64,000 nt of DNA, taken from the NCBI RefSeq assembly GCF_029852145.1, contig NC_079969.1, forward strand, positions 24,234,459 through 24,298,458. Reading direction: 5' to 3'. This stretch comes from Microplitis mediator (lineage: Eukaryota > Arthropoda > Insecta > Hymenoptera > Braconidae). A model generated the notes under the pieces. It was not told where the DNA came from. It ran no database searches and worked only from the letters and a program-made list of their open reading frames with translations. Both the position numbers and the translations under genes were made by a program. Numbering within the stretch: position 1 is the stretch's first letter; each line of letters starts with the position of its first letter. Shown here piece by piece: positions 59,403-64,000 of the stretch.

Positions 59403-62017
59403 ATGCAGTCGACGGCTACCGGGGGTGGAGTTTACCCAGGGGGTGGAACAGGTAGCAGAGCACGGGACTTAGGTTTACGAGCACAAAAAAAAATTCTCGG
59501 ACGAGTTGTTTCTTCAAATGCCGGAAGATCTCTTTTTATAGACGACGCTACGACGTCACTTCTTGACAATCTCTTCAAGCTTATGGAGAGAGCAACTAAA
59601 AGTAATCCTAGTCTTGATAAAAAACAACCGGAGAAAGTTTTAAAAAACATTGTTAAATTGTCTATTAAAGTACGTAAAAGAAAAAACAAATTTAATTTAA
59701 AAACTAAACAACATTCCCGTCTAAAAGAAGTCGTTAAAAAGCATTCTGACTATTCTTAGCTTCAGAATTTGATACAAGACGAACTTTTTAAACGATTTTT
59801 AAAATACAGAGAAGAAAACAATAGAATTTAACTATAAATGAATAATTTTAGATTCTTTGGTAAACTTTCCTTGATTTTCCATTAAAAGTGATAAATTTTA
59901 TTATTTTTCTTCAGTGCAAAAAACGGTGAGAAGAAAATTAGTTTTATTTCTGAACTTTTTTCTTGTTACGCATATTTTGATAAAGTGAATAGTTGCAAAA
60001 TATCTCATGAATAAGCATATTCTCAATTGTGCATAAGGTAAAAGCCCCTATACCCGCTCAGTACCATTAGTCGCTCACTTTAACTGTTTAAGGCGTTTTT
60101 TTTATAATTTTTATAAAAAAAAATTATAACTAAAAATTTTATTATTGATAAATAATTATTTGTGAATCTAAATATATTAAAATATGATGTATCAAATTAT
60201 TTTATAATAGATTATAAATTTAAATTAAATGACTGTTTTCAAAATCGCGCTCAGCCGGGCATTTTTACTTTAACGTTCATTCGTTAGATTAAATTTATGT
60301 TACGTCAAATTTTTTAAGAATTGTTATAACTATATCTTATTAAATACATTTTTAAAATTCATGAAATTTTATATTATGAAAGAATAAAATAGTATAATTT
60401 ATAAATTATTTGTCCAAATCAATAAACTTATCATAGTTTAATTGATATTGTCTTTGAGCGACTATAGGGCCATGTGTTGGTCGAGTAATGGGACATCACA
60501 ACTTTTAGTGAGCGACTATGGGTACACTCAAGGAGCTTATTTAAAAAATTAATAATAATTAATTATCAAGATTATTCTTCAAACTTAAATTTTATTCTAA
60601 TACTCGAAACTTCAAAAAATAACTATAAAAAAAAAATATGGTTTTTCATTTTATTTATTAATTTATATTGACTGATTTAATCTCACTCCAATGAAAAGTG
60701 AGCGGGTATAGGGGCTTCTGCCTTACAGTGTAAAATATTCATGTAAAAGAAATCATCGAAAAAAGATTGAAAAAGCGCTGAATATTATAAACTTGAAAAT
60801 GTGAAACTTTGAAAAATATAGTCGACTACCTGTCATAAGCCTGGTCTAGGGGACAGGGAAAATTTTTATTGAAATTTCAGTCTCTCCACTACCGTGCGTT
60901 TAGTTTTGTTCTCGACTACTCGTTATAAGCCTGTTTTATTTAATATCATTTTAAATGTCATATTTACGTTTTGTTACATACGTCAGTATCCCGATTTTTC
61001 TAGTGCTTATGGCGTTAAAATAAATACTTATCTTTTTACACAAATAATAATTGTACTGGAAAAAATTATAATGACAACGGTATTAATTACAGTAATAATA
61101 ATAATAATTGTTATTGATCAACATAATGCTCAATAAAACTTTTAAATTGTAACAGAAGCTTTAATTGTAATTAATCATTACAATTATCAACAATAAATTA
61201 TATTTTACTTAATATTTATTAAATTATTATCCGCGAAAGATCGATAGTAAATTTTCATAACTAATTTTGATATTTTGTTCCTATTGTTAGTTTATAATTT
61301 ATAGAATTTTAACGGAGGCTTATAACGGGATGTCTGGTACGAAACTCAAAAAAGTGGTTAAGTAGGAATGCTGTTTGGACTCAGTACCTGCCGATTGAGA
61401 AGAGGCTTATAACGGGCAGGCTTATGACGGGTAGTCGACTGTACACGATTGAGAATATACTTATTCACAAAATATCTTGCAACTATTCACTGAGAAGCCA
61501 AAAAAGTATCAAGTCTATTGACTTCCCTTTGAATTTTCAAAAGTTTAAAAAAAGTTCATCACTGTGTCATGTTTTACAGTTTAGAGTAGTCAGCACTTCC
61601 GTATCCTTTCGCAATTTTTTTTTTTTACACTTAATATTAAAATTTCTCAAAAATTATTTACAGATCGGATTATTGCAACGTAATCAGCAATTAACTTCAT
61701 CTGATGAAGTCAAAATAAATGAAATCCGTTCAAGTTTGAGGGCCGCCGCAATGTCTGTGGTTTCATTTTATGAATTAGAATTTAGTTTTGACAGAGTTTA
61801 CTTAACAAGATCGTTAGAACGCTGTCGAACAGCTATCATAACTTTAATAAAACCACATCTGACAGATAAATCACAAGAAAGATGTGACCAAATATTTGAT
61901 TTCATAACTCATCAAGATTTTCTTGAGTTTGTTTTTCAACAAGATTCGGAGTTGAGGCCAACACTTGGGTTACTTGTTGATGATATTAATAAAGCATTAG
62001 ATGCTGGCCATCTTTGA
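59403..62017 (+). CDS. sigmar: TNFAIP8 / TIPE family protein (fly sigmar ortholog), 206 residues in the core form
   Basis: TIPE proteins bind phosphoinositides and other lipids in a hydrophobic cavity and act in cell death, migration and immune balance; the fly member affects autophagy. Exons 59403-59669 and 61664-62017 (267+354 nt) join in phase 0 with GTACGT and TTTACAG. The order matches the family: a short Gly-rich leader, then ARDLGLRAQKKILGRVVSSN, FIDDATTSLLDNLFKLME, PEKVLKNIVKLSIK, IGLLQRNQQLTSSDE, MSVVSFYELEFSFDRVYL, LIKPHLTDKSQERCDQIFDF and LGLLVDDINKALDAGHL. Human TNFAIP8 is 198 residues. The acceptor at 59399-59400 just before the ATG shows that at least one upstream exon is spliced in, so other N-termini are possible. 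The intron holds two MITEs. Confidence 0.92.
60035..60726 (-). mobile_element. MITE, AAAGCCCCTATACCCGCTCA family (copy 3, inverted, in intron)
   Basis: Reverse complement of 6341-7025 and 20001-20685 with very few differences. Ends AAGGTAAAAGCCCCTATACC and GGGTATAGGGGCTTCTGCCT. Located in the TNFAIP8-like intron. Confidence 0.85.
60819..61441 (-). mobile_element. Pogo/Tigger-like MITE, CAGTCGACTACCCGTTATAA family (copy 2, inverted)
   Basis: Reverse complement of 18364-18971, with TA at both ends and an extra partial repeat of the terminus on its right side (AACGGGCAGGCTTATGACGG). Located in the TNFAIP8-like intron, about 220 bp before the last exon. Confidence 0.85.
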
Positions 62018-62796
62018 TTTAATAAATTTAAAAAAAAATCCATTGCGATAACAATCAAAATACATTTTTTAAAAATTAAAATTTTAAAAAAGTTTGTAAA
62101 TTATTTGCGTCCCATTTACGATTTCACATCAATTGTCTCTGACTCAGTCAGAAAATTGTTTATTAGATTTTACACGCGATATATTATGGGAAAAAAAATT
62201 TTTTAAAATTCAAGTAACAATAAAATACCGCGTGGATTTTTATTGTCGGAAAAATGTGACAAGTAAAAAAAAACTATAGAGCAAAAGTGAAAGTCATATA
62301 ATTGTTTAGGGTAATTATTTTAAAAGAATTATTGCGATTTTCGCAATAACAATAGTAATAATAACCATAAATGACTGTAATAATCTCTCCAATAATTACT
62401 TTTAATATTAATAAGTATATAATTAATAATGTTTATATGTATAGATTTTAGTCTTATTGATATTTATTAATTTTCAATATTATTGTTAATAATAATAACA
62501 ATTTATTGACTATAAGTGTACCATTACCAAAAAAAAACCAAGAAACAAAAATAAGTAATCGGAGTAAAAATGTTTATCGTGATTTCCTGCATGATAAAAC
62601 ATACTGCCTATGCCTCGGAACACCTAATTATTAATTACTAATTAATACTATTGTAAAACAAGTACATAAATTAGTGAGAATATAATATTAATAATTAAAA
62701 AATTGTAATATAGTTTTTGGACTAAAATATTGTGTATAATTTATTTATTGTGAACATGAAGAAAAAATTAATTATTAAAAAATTATTCAAAATTTC
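62018..62796. other. 3' UTR of the TNFAIP8-like gene and AT-rich spacer
   Basis: AATAAA occurs six bases after the stop codon, and other A-rich signals follow. No further exon is seen. Confidence 0.5.
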
Positions 62797-63572
62797 CCGG
62801 GTCAAAATATCTAGTCTCATCGATCCCAAGTAAACCTCAATCTGACTCCCTGCCTTTATAAATCCGGAATAATTTTTCACCCAAAAATTTCTCAGCAATA
62901 ATTACTCAAACAAAAATTGATCTGACACAAAAATTTCTCGCTACAAAAAATTCTCAACACCAAAATTACTCTACGTACCAAATGTATATTATTTTTTATA
63001 TGGGCGCTACGCTCTCCATGTCCATTTTTTAAACACAAATATAAATACTGATTGTTATAATAACATTAAAAATTTCTATATTTATAAACATTTTCATTTA
63101 TTAAAAACTATTAGAAACTAGTAGAGAGGTTAGCATACAACAGAGCGATGAAGAAACAACACCAGATTAAATATGGCTCCCGGCTTTTATTAATCCCAAA
63201 TTATTTTCAGGGTTAAATATGTTACATACAAAATTTTTCCCCCGAAAAATTATGTCTGGAGAAATTTTTACACCGATAAATATTTGTGGTGAGAAATTAT
63301 TGCTAAGAAATTTTGTCGCAAGAAATTATTGCATGAGAAAAAAGAGAGACGGTCACCCTCAATCCAGCCTCACTAAATAAAGAAAGCATTTTGAGACTCA
63401 AATGATGTTCAAAAAGCCTCAATGATTCTCAAATGAACCTACTACTCAACTATGTAATTTAAATTTGATTAGTATTATTTGAGGCTTATTGATGCTTTTT
63501 GAACATCATTTAGTCTCAAAATGCTTTCTTCACTCAGTGGGGCTGGATTGAGGCTAGATATTTTGACGCGGG
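62797..63572. mobile_element. TIR element, CCCGGGTCAAAATATCTAG ends
   Basis: CCCGGGTCAAAATATCTAG at the left and CTAGATATTTTGACGCGGG at the right. The right half contains an inner palindrome (about 63367-63545) with AAAGCATTTTGAGACTCAAA and its inverse. The left half repeats AAAATTTCTC-type words. Confidence 0.7.
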
Positions 63573-63589
63573 TAGTAATAATTACATGT

Positions 63590-64000
63590 CTGTGTAAAAA
63601 AAATTCGTGCAAAAAAGATTTCAAAAAAGTTCGACTTGTGGAAGTTTTAAATTTGAGACAGATTTGAACTTCGAGTGGAACTTTTGTAATTTTGATAGTA
63701 AAAAAAAAGAAGTTTGTCTAGGACTTTATAGGAGCGAATTTTGAATAAAAAAAGAAAGTCTCAAAAAGTATTTTTACTACATTTTACCCTCGTTCCGAAA
63801 AAGTTCACATTAGAAACCAGTAGGCTAAGAATCAAAAAACGTTTAAAAAAAAAATAAAAATTCGAGGTTTTTGAACTTTTTCGGAATAAGGGCAAAATAT
63901 AGTAAAAATACGTTTTGGAAATATGTTTTAAAAACGTTCTTTTTAAACTCAAATTTCGCTCATGTAAAATCCTAGATAAACTTCTTTTTTTTACTACCCG
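63590..64000. mobile_element. TIR element, AAAAAGTTCGACATGTGGAA family, cut by the window end
   Basis: TGTGTAAAAAAAATTCGTGC then AAAAAAGTTCGACTTGTGGA and GAGACAGATTTGAACTTCGA match the left ends of 24381-25312 and 31802-32113. The interior is colinear with 24581-24780 (CATTTTACCCTCGTTCCGAA). Confidence 0.7.

Noticed and set aside
59432..59689. Antisense frame over the TNFAIP8-like exon
   Set aside because: Shadow of the real coding strand.
61424..61663. N-terminal extension of the last TNFAIP8-like exon
   Set aside because: The family match starts at IGLLQRN, exactly after the acceptor at 61662-61663; upstream sequence is MITE and repeat.

Overview
The window is AT-rich eukaryotic DNA with spliced genes, GT-AG introns and very many short terminal-inverted-repeat (TIR) elements. 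Gene content (Csk, the beta subunit of geranylgeranyltransferase I, a TNFAIP8-family protein, a PARP, a possible EcKinase-like protein) indicates an insect. The intron and repeat style would suit a hymenopteran, perhaps a parasitoid wasp, but that is inference. I saw no operon-like layout, CRISPR, tRNA, rRNA or viral gene.

Layout. 1-361 (-): N-terminal part of a gene that runs off the window. 0.4-2.6 kb: TIR elements. 3.4-8.7 kb (+): three-exon gene for a 1124-residue Gln/Cys/Asn-rich protein of unknown function. 8.8-15.7 kb: nested transposons and AT-rich spacer. 15.8-39.7 kb (-): Csk, with six coding exons at 15.8-21.8 kb, a noncoding 45-nt exon at 36.2 kb, and a likely promoter/first exon at 39.3-39.7 kb; its introns hold a 954-bp perfect-style hairpin, LINE tails and many MITEs. 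39.8-41.2 kb: a local array of one MITE family. 42.85-43.8 kb: three-level nested element. 43.8-45.2 kb (-): intronless PARP-like gene with a WGR domain. 45.8-46.2 kb: candidate promoter/first exon of an unassigned minus-strand transcript. 47.6-50.3 kb (+): geranylgeranyltransferase I beta. 51.5-62.0 kb (+): TNFAIP8-like gene with a two-exon core and candidate alternative first exons. 62.8-64 kb: more TIR elements.

The host genes are housekeeping or signalling genes and do not form one pathway. The most unusual gene is the PARP-like one: it keeps the His and Tyr of the catalytic triad, but has Gln at the catalytic Glu position, Leu at the WGR Arg, and a regulatory helical domain shortened to a stub. 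The repeat landscape is the second theme. At least a dozen TIR families are recognisable from internal comparison alone, many nested, with several paralogous empty sites. In all of the spliced coding regions the exon lengths sum to a multiple of three, which supports the models given.
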